DNA of 64,000 nt from Pseudooceanicola batsensis HTCC2597 (GTDB lineage: Bacteria > Pseudomonadota > Alphaproteobacteria > Rhodobacterales > Rhodobacteraceae). The notes under the pieces were generated by a model, which was not told the DNA's origin, did not search any database, and saw nothing but the letters and a program-made list of their open reading frames with translations. Each line of letters opens with the position of its first letter. Within the stretch, counting starts at the first letter, position 1. A program made the translations under genes and the position numbers. The stretch covers positions 3,189,648 through 3,253,647 of the forward strand of contig NZ_CH724131.1 of the NCBI RefSeq assembly GCF_000152725.1. The letters are read 5' to 3'. Below, in pieces: positions 54,667 to 63,653 of this stretch.

Positions 54667-54929
54667 AATCAAACTCCAAAATCAGTCGAGGCCGGGGTGC
54701 GCGATGCGCCGATCCTCATGTCCCATCTTGCTGGGACAACGGCACCATACCACGGATGGTTCCCACACTTGACGTTTCGGATCGCATAAAACTGTTTCCG
54801 AATCGAAACATGAACGGGACGAATTCGGCCCGGAAAGGTCGGAATTGCCGCTTACCCCGGAATTCGGTTCCTCTATCCGTGGGATCATTGCCCACGAGGC
54901 CGCAGCCCCACAGTCAGGATGACCCCGCG

Positions 54930-56606
54930 ATGACCTACCGCACCGATATCGAGATCGCCCGCGACGCCAAGAAGAAGCCCATCCAGGAGATCGGGGAAAA
55001 GCTGGGGATCCCTTCGGACCATCTGCTGCCCTACGGCCACGACAAGGCGAAGGTGGGGCAGGAGTTCATCGATTCGCTCGACGACCGCCCGAACGGCAAG
55101 CTGATCCTGGTGACGGCGATCAACCCGACACCGGCGGGCGAGGGCAAGACCACGACCACCGTGGGTCTCGGCGACGGGCTGAACCGCATCGGCAAGAAGG
55201 CCGCGATCTGCATCCGCGAGGCATCGCTCGGGCCGAACTTCGGCATGAAGGGCGGCGCGGCGGGCGGCGGGCTGGCGCAGGTGGTGCCGATGGAGGACAT
55301 GAACCTTCATTTCACCGGCGACTTCCATGCCATCACCAGCGCCCACAACCTGCTGTCGGCGATGATCGACAACCACATCTACTGGGGCAACGACCTGGAA
55401 ATCGACCAGCGCCGCGTGGTGTGGCGCCGGGTGCTGGACATGAACGACCGGGCCCTGCGCGACGTGGTCACCTCGCTCGGCGGCGTGGCCAACGGCTTTC
55501 CCCGGCAGTCGGGTTTCGACATCACCGTGGCCTCCGAGGTCATGGCGATCCTCTGCCTGTCGTCGGACCTGAAGGACCTGCAGAAGCGCCTGGGCGACAT
55601 GATCGTCGCCTATCGCCGCGACCGCACGCCCGTCTACGCCCGCGACATCAAGGCCGACGGTGCGATGACCGTCCTGCTCAGGGACGCGATGCAGCCGAAC
55701 CTGGTGCAGACGCTCGAGAACAACCCCGCCTTCGTGCACGGCGGCCCCTTCGCCAATATCGCGCATGGCTGCAATTCGGTCATCGCCACCAAGACGGCGC
55801 TGAAACTGGCCGACTACGTCGTGACCGAGGCCGGCTTCGGCGCGGACCTGGGCGCCGAGAAGTTCATGAACATCAAGTGCCGCAAGGCCGGCCTGGCGCC
55901 GGACGCGGTGGTGCTGGTCGCCACCGTCCGCGCCATGAAGATGAACGGCGGCGTCGCCAAGGTCGACCTGGGCGCCGAGAATGTCGAGGCGGTGCAGTCC
56001 GGCTGCCCCAACCTCGGCCGCCATATCGCCAACGTGAAGAGCTTCGGGGTCCCGGTCGTCGTGGCGATCAACCACTTCGTCACCGACACCGAGGCCGAGG
56101 TGCAGGCGGTCAAGGACTACGTGGCCGAGCAGGGGGCGGAGGCGATCCTCTGCCAGCACTGGGCCAAGGGCTCCGAGGGGGTCGCCGACCTCGCCACCCG
56201 CGTCGCCGAACTGGCCGACAGCGGCGTGTCGCAGTTCGCGCCGCTCTACCCCGACGGGATGCCGCTCTTCGAGAAGATCGAGACCATCGCCAAGCGCATC
56301 TACCGCGCCGACGAGGTGCTGGCGAACCAGTCCGTCCGCGACCAGCTCCGCGCCTGGGAGGATGCCGGCTACGGTCACCTCCCGGTCTGCATGGCCAAGA
56401 CGCAGTACAGCTTCTCGACCGACCCGAACCTGCGCGGTGCGCCGACCGGCCACAGCGTGCCTGTGCGCGAAGTGCGGCTCTCGGCCGGGGCCGGCTTTAT
56501 CGTGGTGATCTGCGGTGACATCATGACCATGCCGGGCCTGCCGCGCGTACCATCGGCCGAGAACATCATGCTGAACGACGCGGGCGAGGTCGAAGGCCTG
56601 TTCTGA
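54930..56606 (+). CDS. fhs: Formate-tetrahydrofolate ligase
   Basis: Makes 10-formyl-tetrahydrofolate from formate, ATP and tetrahydrofolate. The 558-residue protein has the ATP-binding P-loop [19 protein letters not shown] near residue 65, [18 protein letters not shown], and the motif [16 protein letters not shown], all of which are highly conserved in Fhs. The ATG at 54930 begins the conserved N-terminus; the open frame upstream is not homologous. With folD downstream it forms a one-carbon module that links formate oxidation or assimilation to purine and serine synthesis. Confidence 0.96.
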   Translation: MTYRTDIEIARDAKKKPIQEIGEKLGIPSDHLLPYGHDKAKVGQEFIDSLDDRPNGKLILVTAINPTPAGEGKTTTTVGLGDGLNRIGKKAAICIREASLGPNFGMKGGAAGGGLAQVVPMEDMNLHFTGDFHAITSAHNLLSAMIDNHIYWGNDLEIDQRRVVWRRVLDMNDRALRDVVTSLGGVANGFPRQSGFDITVASEVMAILCLSSDLKDLQKRLGDMIVAYRRDRTPVYARDIKADGAMTVLLRDAMQPNLVQTLENNPAFVHGGPFANIAHGCNSVIATKTALKLADYVVTEAGFGADLGAEKFMNIKCRKAGLAPDAVVLVATVRAMKMNGGVAKVDLGAENVEAVQSGCPNLGRHIANVKSFGVPVVVAINHFVTDTEAEVQAVKDYVAEQGAEAILCQHWAKGSEGVADLATRVAELADSGVSQFAPLYPDGMPLFEKIETIAKRIYRADEVLANQSVRDQLRAWEDAGYGHLPVCMAKTQYSFSTDPNLRGAPTGHSVPVREVRLSAGAGFIVVICGDIMTMPGLPRVPSAENIMLNDAGEVEGLF

Positions 56607-56684
56607 CGGTCGCGCGACGCGCGGGCCCTGCGGGGCCCGACGCCCCACCCGCCGTCCCGCCCGCCGTCCCTCCGGCGCAGCGTC

Positions 56685-56707
56685 ATCCCCGGGCTTGACC
56701 CGGGGAT
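56685..56707. repeat. CCCCGG palindrome family 3, copy 3
   Basis: ATCCCCGGG-CTTGA-CCCGGGGAT is a perfect 9-bp inverted repeat in the gap between fhs and folD. The sequence is of a kind repeated in many alphaproteobacterial genomes. It is related to the pair at 34422 and 34468. Confidence 0.65.
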
Positions 56708-56758
56708 CCTCCGGCGCCACAACCCCGGCAAACCGACATCCGCAAAGGACCCAGACGC

Positions 56759-57661
56759 ATGACCGCAGAGATCCTCGACGGCAAGGCCTTCGGCGCCAAG
56801 ATCCGCGCCAGGGTGGCCGACCATGTGGCGCGCCTCGTCGCCGACCATGATCTGCGCCCCGGCCTCGCCGTGGTTCTGGTCGGAGAGGATCCGGCCAGCC
56901 AGGTCTATGTCCGCAACAAGGGCATCGCCACCAAGGAAGCCGGCATGAAATCGGTCGAGCACAAGCTGCCCGCCGACACGACCGAGGCCGATCTCTACGC
57001 CCTCATCGACGAGCTGAACGCCGATCCGACGATCCACGGCATCCTCGTCCAGTTCCCCGTGCCCGATCAGCTCTCCGAACGCGACATCGTCGCCCGCATC
57101 GATCCCGCCAAGGACGTCGACGGGCTCTCGGTGACCAATGCGGGCCTGCTGGCCAGCGGGCAGCGCGCGATGGTCTCCTGCACGCCGCTCGGCTGCCTCA
57201 TGCTCCTGCGCGAGACTCTGGGGTCGCTCTCCGGCAAGGACGCCGTGGTGATCGGCCGCTCGAACCTCGTGGGCAAGCCGATGGCGCAGCTCCTCCTGCG
57301 CGACAGCTGTACGGTGACGATCGCCCATTCCCGCACCGCCGATATTGCCGAGACCGTCCGCCGCGCCGATATCGTCGTGGCCGCCGTCGGCCGGCCGCGG
57401 ATGGTCCCCGGCGACTGGATCAAGCCCGGCGCCTGCGTCATCGACGTCGGCATCAACCGCATCCCCGCGCCGGAGAAGGGCGAGGGCAAGACCCGCCTCG
57501 TGGGCGATGTCGACTTCGACAGCGCGAGGGAGGTCGCGGGCCAGATCACCCCGGTCCCCGGCGGCGTCGGCCCCCTGACCATCGCCTGCCTCCTGGCCAA
57601 CACGGTGACGGCGGCCTGCCGGATCAACGGGCTCGACGAACCCGAGGGGCTGACGGCCTAG
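56759..57661 (+). CDS. folD: Bifunctional methylene-THF dehydrogenase / methenyl-THF cyclohydrolase FolD
   Basis: Interconverts methylene-, methenyl- and formyl-tetrahydrofolate with NADP. The 300-residue protein has the catalytic-site segments [20 protein letters not shown] and the NADP-binding motif [17 protein letters not shown], and the end [16 protein letters not shown]. It overlaps the opposing thioesterase gene by 4 bases at a shared CTAG. fhs lies upstream in the same direction, 152 bases away, with a palindromic repeat between. Confidence 0.95.
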   Translation: MTAEILDGKAFGAKIRARVADHVARLVADHDLRPGLAVVLVGEDPASQVYVRNKGIATKEAGMKSVEHKLPADTTEADLYALIDELNADPTIHGILVQFPVPDQLSERDIVARIDPAKDVDGLSVTNAGLLASGQRAMVSCTPLGCLMLLRETLGSLSGKDAVVIGRSNLVGKPMAQLLLRDSCTVTIAHSRTADIAETVRRADIVVAAVGRPRMVPGDWIKPGACVIDVGINRIPAPEKGEGKTRLVGDVDFDSAREVAGQITPVPGGVGPLTIACLLANTVTAACRINGLDEPEGLTA

Positions 57662-58071
57662 GTTCCCACCATCGTGCCCTGCAGGATGGCCACGTCCCGC
57701 GCAACGCCGTCGGTGTAGGCGGCCACGGTCGCGGTCACCACGATCAGCCGCCGCCCCGGCTTGATCACCCGGCCTGTGGCGATCAGGTGGTCCCCCGCCG
57801 CCGGCGCCAGCAGGTTGATCTTGATCTCCGCCGTCACCACCGCCGCATCCTCGGGCAGGTAGGTCGCCGCCGCGAACCCCGCCGCCGTATCGCCGAGCGC
57901 GAAGGTCAGCGCGGCATGGCCGTGCCCGGTATGCTGAAGCGCCAGCGGCAGGATCGGTGCCCTGAGCACCACCTCGCCCTGCAGGACCGAGACGACCTCG
58001 GCCCCGAAGGTCTGCATCATCGCCTGTGTCTCGAAACTCGCCCTGATCCGCTTCTCCAGCGCCTGATCCAT
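57658..58071 (-). CDS. Hotdog-fold thioesterase, PaaI-like
   Basis: A 137-residue PaaI/YbaW-type acyl-CoA thioesterase. The active-site segment [20 protein letters not shown] contains the conserved catalytic Asp. I start it at the ATG at 58071, which has GGAGGG 4 bases upstream; two earlier ATGs are in frame. It lies between folD and pdeM, the latter on the same strand, ending 61 bases before the thioesterase start. The substrate is unknown. Confidence 0.85.
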   Translation of the reverse strand: MDQALEKRIRASFETQAMMQTFGAEVVSVLQGEVVLRAPILPLALQHTGHGHAALTFALGDTAAGFAAATYLPEDAAVVTAEIKINLLAPAAGDHLIATGRVIKPGRRLIVVTATVAAYTDGVARDVAILQGTMVGT

Positions 58072-58132
58072 CCTGCCCTCCGATCCGAACCGCCTATCCA
58101 TGCTCCGGCCATACACCGCGCGGCCGGGGCCG

Positions 58133-58825
58133 TCACCTCCGCGGCATCGGGATCGCGCGGGCCTGACGTCCGGTCAGGATCGCCAGCGCCTCCGGCCGCA
58201 TCAGCCCCGTCAGCGCCGGGTCGCTGGTCCGAAGCCCGCCGGTGTAGGTGCCGTAGGCCGGCAGGATCAGACGGTCGCGGTCCAGCAGGAAACAGGCCCG
58301 GCTGACCGAGGCGATGCGCGCCTTGGGATGATAGTGCCCCGAAATCTCGCCCCGCGCCCCGGCCGCCGCGATATGACGCAGCACCAGCGGTCCGGCACGC
58401 ATCTCCCCCAGATGCGCCCCGCCGAGCGCCACAGGCCCCGGATCGTGATTGCCCTCGATCCAGACCCAACTCAGCCCCGCCTGCAACCGCACCAGCCAGT
58501 CGGTGATCGCCTCCGGCAACCCCCGGACAGCCGCCGAATCGTCGAAACTGTCGCCCAGGCAGACCACCTCGCGCGGATCGCAGGCGGCGATATCCGCCTC
58601 CAGCCGCTCCAGCGTCTCGAAACTCTCGTAGGGCGGGAGGGAGGCCCCGCCCAGCCGCGCCATCCGCTCCGACCTGCCCAGGTGCAGGTCCGAGACGACC
58701 AGCATGCGCCGCTCCGGCCACCACAAGGCCCCGGAACCGACCGCCACCAGGTCCGTCCCGCAGAACCCGAAACGATGGCCACCCGCCACTGCCCGTTCGG
58801 ATATCGCGCCGCGCCCCTGCTTCAT
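58133..58825 (-). CDS. pdeM: Ligase-associated DNA damage response endonuclease PdeM
   Basis: A metallophosphatase-fold nuclease or phosphodiesterase of the kind encoded with the Lhr-like helicase. Motifs are VVSDLHLGRSERMARLGG, CLGDSFDDS, EGNHDPG and ISGHYHPKARI, giving the two-metal site. I use the ATG at 58825; the frame extends to a TTG at 58867, but this part coincides with an intergenic repeat. It follows the lhr gene after about 80 bases. In other bacteria the set also includes an ATP-dependent ligase and an exonuclease, absent here. Confidence 0.9.
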   Translation of the reverse strand: MKQGRGAISERAVAGGHRFGFCGTDLVAVGSGALWWPERRMLVVSDLHLGRSERMARLGGASLPPYESFETLERLEADIAACDPREVVCLGDSFDDSAAVRGLPEAITDWLVRLQAGLSWVWIEGNHDPGPVALGGAHLGEMRAGPLVLRHIAAAGARGEISGHYHPKARIASVSRACFLLDRDRLILPAYGTYTGGLRTSDPALTGLMRPEALAILTGRQARAIPMPRR

Positions 58826-58847
58826 CTTGCCGAAAATACTCCGGGGT
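58815..58847. repeat. Intergenic repeat family 1, copy 3
   Basis: CCTGCTTCATCTTGCCGAAA then ATACTCCGGGGTG, the same layout as 6995-7030 and 37591-37624. This copy covers the pdeM start, so the N-terminal codons upstream of 58825 are probably not translated. Confidence 0.45.
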
Positions 58848-58904
58848 GAATTGGCCGGCACGGCCAAGAGGGGCAGCGCCCCTCCATGCCGGGATCGAAC
58901 GTCC

Positions 58905-61313
58905 TCACGACAGACCCGCCTCGGCCATCAGCCGCTCCGCCTCTTCCTCGACCAGCCGTTCGCGTCCCATGCCCTCCACCGGAACCTTGCCGACCTCGAG
59001 GAACAGCGGCGCGGCGAGGGGTGTCACGCGGTCCAGCCGGACCACGTCGATCCGGCCCTCGACCCGCGCCAGCATCTCCTCGATCCGGCCGAAATCCACG
59101 AGGCCCCGCATCGCCTCTTCTCGCGTGATGTTCAGCAGAAGGTGGTCGGGGTCGTACTTGACCAGCGTGTCATAGAGGATATCCGAGGAAAAGGTCGCCT
59201 GCCGGCCGCTCTTGCGCGCCTGGGGCGCGTTCCGCTGCAGAAGCTGCGCGATATGGGCGGCCACGCGGAAGGTCCGCTTCATAACGGCATTGCCGGCCAG
59301 CCAGCGGTCCAGCCCGTCATGCAGCGCCGCCCGGTCCAGCAGCGGCGCCGGGTCGGTCACCGCCTCGAGCCCCCAGATTAGCGTCGCGTAGTCGGACGAG
59401 ACGAAGCCCAGCGGGGCCAGCCCCATCTCTTCCATCCTCTTCGTCAGGATCAGTCCCAGCGTCTGCTGCGCGTTCCGCCCGGCGAAGCCGTAGAGGCAGA
59501 GTTGCTCGCGCCCCTCGAAGGGAAAGCTCTCGACCAGCAGCCGCCCGGGCTGGGGCAGGGCCGAGATCTCGCGCTGCAGGGCCAGCCATTCCGCCGTGTG
59601 GCGCGGCAATCCGGGCCAGTTCTCCTGCTGGAACATCCGCAGGATGCGGTGCGACAGCTGCGTCGAGGTGGCGAACTTGGTGCCCGAGAAGACGGCGATC
59701 TTGGGCTTTCTCACGCTGGCCCGCGTCACCTCGACCACCATCTCCTTCAGCCCCTCGTAGCGCACGATGCGCCCGCCGATCAGGAAGGTGTCGCCCCGGT
59801 TCAGCTGCGCCGCGAAATGCTCCTCGACCTCGCCCAGGGGCCGTCCGCCGCCGAACCGCATCCGCACCTTGAGCTTGTCGCTGTCGTGAATGGTCCCGAG
59901 GTTCATCCGGATCAGCTGCGCGGCGCGCGGATCGCGCAGATGCCAGCGTCCCTCGGTATCCTGCATCAGCCGCTGCCACCGGTCATAGGCCCTGAGCGCA
60001 TAGCCTCCGGTCGCGCAATACTCGAGGCAGTCGTCGAACTGCGCGCGGCCGAGGCCGGAATAGGCGCCTGCGGTCTTCACCTCGTCGAACAGGGCATCGG
60101 CGTCGAACGGCCCGGCGCAGGCCGTGGCGAGGATATGCTGGCACAGCACGTCCCGCGGCCCCGGGCCGCGCGGCTCGCCGTCGAGGTCATGTTCCTTCAC
60201 CGCCTCCAGCGCCGCCACGCATTCCACCACCTCGAACCGGTTCGCCGGCACCAGCAGCGCCTTCGAGGGCGCGTTGTAGCGGTGGTTGGCCCGCCCGATC
60301 CGCTGCACCAGCCGTTTCACGTTTTTGGGTGCACCGACCTGGATGACGAGGTCCACGTCGCCCCAGTCGATCCCGAGGTCGAGCGATCCGGTACAGACCA
60401 CCGCCCGCAGCCGTCCCTGCACCATCGCCGCCTCGACCCGTTCCCGCTGCTCCCGGTCGAGCGATCCGTGGTGGATCCCGATGGGCAGCCCGTCCTCGTT
60501 CGCGAGCCACAGGTTGTGAAAGAAGATCTCGGCCTGGGCCCGGGTGTTGTGAAAGATCAGGGTGGTCCGGTGCCGTCGGACCTCATCGAGGATCGCGGGG
60601 ATGGCATAGGCGCCGCCGCCGCCCGACCACGGCGGCCGTGCCTCGGTCTCGAGCATCCGGATCTCCGGATCCGGCCCCGGATCCGCCTGCAGGATCGGGC
60701 AGGGGTCGGGATGGCGCGCCAGCAGATGCGCGATGGCCCCGGGGTCCTCGACGGTGGCGGACAGCCCGACCCGCCGCATCTCCGGGCTCAGCCGCTGCAA
60801 CCGCGCCATCGCCAGCCATAGCTGATCGCCCCGCTTGCTTTCCGCCAGCGCGTGGATTTCGTCCACCACGATCCGTCTGAGGCCGGCGAAGGTCCGCGCG
60901 GCATCCTCGTAAGAGGTCATCAGCGCCAGGCTTTCCGGCGTGGTCAGCAGGATATGCGGCGGATCGGCGCGCTGCCGCCTCTTGCGCGAGGAGGGCGTGT
61001 CGCCCGTGCGATCCTCGACCCTGATCGGCAGCCCCATCTCCGAGATCGGCGTGGACAGGTTCCGCCGGATGTCAGCCGCCAGCGCCTTGAGCGGCGAGAC
61101 ATAAAGCGTGTGCAGCCCCTCATGCCCGCCGGCGGACAACTCGGCGAGCGTGGGCAGGAATCCCGCCAGGGTCTTGCCGCCGCCCGTGGGGGCGATCAGC
61201 AGTAACGACGGCTCGTGCGAGCGGGCCATCATCTCTTCCTGGTGCGGATGGATCTCCCAGCCGCGCGCGGCGAACCAGTCGTGAAACTTCGGGGGCAGGG
61301 CGGGGGCGAACAT
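58905..61313 (-). CDS. lhr: Ligase-associated DNA damage response DEXH helicase (Lhr-like)
   Basis: An 802-residue superfamily 2 helicase. It has Walker A APTGGGKTLAGFLPTLAEL near residue 39, the DEIH box IVVDEIHALAESKRGDQL, LSATVEDPGAIAHLLARHPD, and in the second RecA domain GIHHGSLDREQRERVEAAMV and QRIGRANHRYN. The C-terminal winged-helix and core regions match the shorter, ligase-associated Lhr type. It probably unwinds DNA in repair. pdeM lies downstream in the same direction; no ligase partner is in the window. Confidence 0.93.
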   Translation of the reverse strand: MFAPALPPKFHDWFAARGWEIHPHQEEMMARSHEPSLLLIAPTGGGKTLAGFLPTLAELSAGGHEGLHTLYVSPLKALAADIRRNLSTPISEMGLPIRVEDRTGDTPSSRKRRQRADPPHILLTTPESLALMTSYEDAARTFAGLRRIVVDEIHALAESKRGDQLWLAMARLQRLSPEMRRVGLSATVEDPGAIAHLLARHPDPCPILQADPGPDPEIRMLETEARPPWSGGGGAYAIPAILDEVRRHRTTLIFHNTRAQAEIFFHNLWLANEDGLPIGIHHGSLDREQRERVEAAMVQGRLRAVVCTGSLDLGIDWGDVDLVIQVGAPKNVKRLVQRIGRANHRYNAPSKALLVPANRFEVVECVAALEAVKEHDLDGEPRGPGPRDVLCQHILATACAGPFDADALFDEVKTAGAYSGLGRAQFDDCLEYCATGGYALRAYDRWQRLMQDTEGRWHLRDPRAAQLIRMNLGTIHDSDKLKVRMRFGGGRPLGEVEEHFAAQLNRGDTFLIGGRIVRYEGLKEMVVEVTRASVRKPKIAVFSGTKFATSTQLSHRILRMFQQENWPGLPRHTAEWLALQREISALPQPGRLLVESFPFEGREQLCLYGFAGRNAQQTLGLILTKRMEEMGLAPLGFVSSDYATLIWGLEAVTDPAPLLDRAALHDGLDRWLAGNAVMKRTFRVAAHIAQLLQRNAPQARKSGRQATFSSDILYDTLVKYDPDHLLLNITREEAMRGLVDFGRIEEMLARVEGRIDVVRLDRVTPLAAPLFLEVGKVPVEGMGRERLVEEEAERLMAEAGLS

Positions 61314-61349
61314 AACGTGAATATAGATGCCCCGTCCGCCCCGGCGAGG

Positions 61350-61928
61350 TCAATCCATGTATTTCGAAAGACCCTGACGCAATTCGGCGATTTCGTCGCG
61401 GAACCTGGCGGGCGCGGTGCTGCCCAGTTCGTCCTGCCAGAGCGACAGGCGATTGAGCAGCGGTGTCAGCGTGGCCAGTTCGTCTTCGGTCCAGTCCGAC
61501 AGGAACGAGCCGAGGATCAGGAACTTGATCGTCCGCACCGCCGTCACCACCGCCGTTCCCTTTTCGGTCAGCGTCACGATCGTGCGGCGCGCATCCTGCT
61601 GGCTGACGGCCCGGGCGGCATAGCCCTCGGAGATCAGCTCGGTCACCAGTCGCGAGGCGCGCGAGGGGTCGATCCCGAGGCGCGCGGCGATGGTGGCGAC
61701 CATGGTCTCGCCTTCGCTCGCCGTCTCGAATTCGTTCGACGGCGCCCAGATCGCGATCATCACGTCGAGCTTGGGCAGATCGATGGGCAGTCCCAGTTCC
61801 TGCACGGCCATCTGCCCCAGTTCGCGCTTCTGGACGCGCCTCCGCCATGCCTGCAGGATGGCGTCGAGTTCCAGCGCATGGTCCGTGGTGTCCTCGGCCA
61901 CGCCGAACCTGCTCAGAACCTGCTTCAT
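61350..61928 (-). CDS. MarR-family transcriptional regulator
   Basis: A winged-helix regulator with the MarR core: IAARLGIDPSRASRLVTELI (recognition helix region) and the wing YAARAVSQQDARRTIVTLTE. An ATG at 61988 would give 212 residues, but it sits on the promoter and operator of the divergent exporter, so I prefer the ATG at 61928 (192 residues). It is divergent from a DHA2 exporter with a palindrome between them, the usual repressor-exporter layout. The ligand is unknown. Confidence 0.85.
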   Translation of the reverse strand: MKQVLSRFGVAEDTTDHALELDAILQAWRRRVQKRELGQMAVQELGLPIDLPKLDVMIAIWAPSNEFETASEGETMVATIAARLGIDPSRASRLVTELISEGYAARAVSQQDARRTIVTLTEKGTAVVTAVRTIKFLILGSFLSDWTEDELATLTPLLNRLSLWQDELGSTAPARFRDEIAELRQGLSKYMD

Positions 61929-61981
61929 TTCATCGTCGCGCGCGCCTATGGCCTGATCCTCCCTGTCCGGAATGCGTGCTA

Positions 61982-62012
61982 TTGACATGTATATGTGAGC
62001 GGCACATATAAG
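61982..62012 (+). promoter_or_regulatory. Promoter of the DHA2 exporter with embedded operator
   Basis: TTGACA (61982-61987) and CATATA (62005-62010) are spaced by 17 bases, a near-consensus housekeeping promoter facing the exporter. A perfect 8-bp palindrome TATATGTG-AGCGG-CACATATA (61990-62010) fills the spacer and reaches into the -10. On the minus strand TGACTT and TATACA, 16 bases apart, overlap the same site and could serve the regulator. Binding of the MarR protein would block both. Confidence 0.7.
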
Positions 62013-62093
62013 TCACCACGTGCCGAACGCTCTTCAGCCCCTTTTCTCCGGGTTCGCACCATTTCGCCATAGCAAATTGGCGCCAGGACCATC

Positions 62094-63638
62094 ATGCCGA
62101 GCAAGACAGAACATCCCGTGACCCCGCCCCCCGACCTTCCCGGTCCGGACGCGGCGACGCTCCGCGTGCTCCTGATCACGGTGGCCACGACGCTGTTCCT
62201 CGCCTCGACGGGCAACACGATCGTGACGACTGCCCTGCCGCGCATCGTCAGCGATCTGGGCGGGTTGGCCTATATCTCGTGGGTGGTGACGGCGTTCCTG
62301 CTGGCCTCGACCGTGGGCGCCCCTATCGCCGGCAAGTTGGGCGACATGTACGGCCGCAAGATCGTGCTGCAGGTGGCCATCGGCGTCTTTCTTCTGGGCG
62401 GCCTGATCTGCGGCGTGGCCCGGTCCATGGAGGTGCTGATCGCCGGCCGCTTCGTGCAGGGGCTGGGCGGCGGCGCGCTGATCGTCGTCTCGATGGCGGT
62501 GGTGGCCGATGTCCTGCCGCCGCGGGAACGGGGCCGGGTGCAGGGCGCCCTGTCCAGCGTCTTCGGCTTTTCCACGGTGGTCGGTCCGCTGATCGGCGGA
62601 TTCCTCGTGCAGACGGTCGGTTGGCACTGGATCTTCTTCGTCAACTTTCCCATCGGCGTCGTGGCCTTCGTCATCCTGACGCGCACGCTGAAATCGAGTA
62701 CCGAGAAGGTGCCGCACAAGATGGATTTCGTCGGCTCGGCCCTGTTGCTGATCCTGCTGTCCTCGGTCGTGCTGATCGCCAACCTGGCCGGCTCGGTCTA
62801 TGCCTGGACCTCGCTGACGGTCCTGTTCCTGCTGGCCCTCGCGCCGATGGCGCTGGTCGGCTTCGTCTCGGCCGAGCGCCGCGCGGCGGAACCGGTGATG
62901 CCGCTCGACCTGTTCCGCATCAGGAATTTCCAGGCCGCGAACAGCGTCAACTTTCTCGTCGGGATGGCCATGTTCGGCACGATCGCCTTCATCCCGATGT
63001 TCCTGCAGGTGGTCAAGCACGTCGGCCCGGTGAGCAGCGGGCTCTACCTCGTCGCGATGATGGGCGGGCTGATCGGCACCTCGTTCGCCGCCGGGCGGGT
63101 GATTTCCTCGACCGGCCGGTACAAGGTCATGCCCACGGTCTCGACTGCCGTGCTGGCCGGGGCGATGCTGCTGCTGACCACCATCAACCCCGAGACGCCG
63201 CTCGCGGTCATCACGCTCTATCTGTTTCTCGTGGGGGCGGGCATCGGCCCGACCATGAGCGTCGGGATCGTGTCGATCCAGTCCGCCGTCCCGCGCGAGC
63301 ATCTGGGCGTCGGAACGGCGAGCGCCAACATGTTCCGGCTGATCGGCGGCGCGATCGGCACCTCGGTCTTCGGCGCGCTCTTCACGCTCGGCCTCGGCCG
63401 GCACGTCCAGCCCCTGATGCCGCAGGTCCAGGAGGTGCGCGAACTCACCAGTGCGATGGTCGACCGGCTCGAGCCGGCGGCGCAGGCCGCTGTCCTGCAG
63501 GGGTTCAGCGATGCGCTGATGCCGGTCTATTTCGTCGGAGCGGCGGTGGCCGCCATTGCCTGCCTGGCCTCGACCCGGCTGGTGGAACTGCCGCTGGGCC
63601 CGGTGCCGCGCGACCGGCGCGGAACGCCGGCCGAATAG
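62094..63638 (+). CDS. MFS drug exporter, DHA2 family (14 helices)
   Basis: A 514-residue drug:H+ antiporter of the EmrB/QacA type. The first helix has FLASTGNTIVTTALPRIVSD, the loop GKLGDMYGRKIVLQVAI is the MFS signature, and VVGPLIGGFLVQTVGWHWIF is the DHA-specific motif C. About fourteen hydrophobic segments are seen. GCCAGGACC precedes the ATG at 62094. It is regulated most likely by the divergent MarR gene. Export of an antimicrobial or solvent-like compound is typical of the family. Confidence 0.92.
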   Translation: MPSKTEHPVTPPPDLPGPDAATLRVLLITVATTLFLASTGNTIVTTALPRIVSDLGGLAYISWVVTAFLLASTVGAPIAGKLGDMYGRKIVLQVAIGVFLLGGLICGVARSMEVLIAGRFVQGLGGGALIVVSMAVVADVLPPRERGRVQGALSSVFGFSTVVGPLIGGFLVQTVGWHWIFFVNFPIGVVAFVILTRTLKSSTEKVPHKMDFVGSALLLILLSSVVLIANLAGSVYAWTSLTVLFLLALAPMALVGFVSAERRAAEPVMPLDLFRIRNFQAANSVNFLVGMAMFGTIAFIPMFLQVVKHVGPVSSGLYLVAMMGGLIGTSFAAGRVISSTGRYKVMPTVSTAVLAGAMLLLTTINPETPLAVITLYLFLVGAGIGPTMSVGIVSIQSAVPREHLGVGTASANMFRLIGGAIGTSVFGALFTLGLGRHVQPLMPQVQEVRELTSAMVDRLEPAAQAAVLQGFSDALMPVYFVGAAVAAIACLASTRLVELPLGPVPRDRRGTPAE

Positions 63639-63653
63639 CGCGGTCGGCCCCGG

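Noticed and set aside
54769-54790. TTGACG ... CATAAA as a housekeeping promoter for fhs
   Set aside because: The spacer is only 10 bases; no proper -10 at 16-18 bases.
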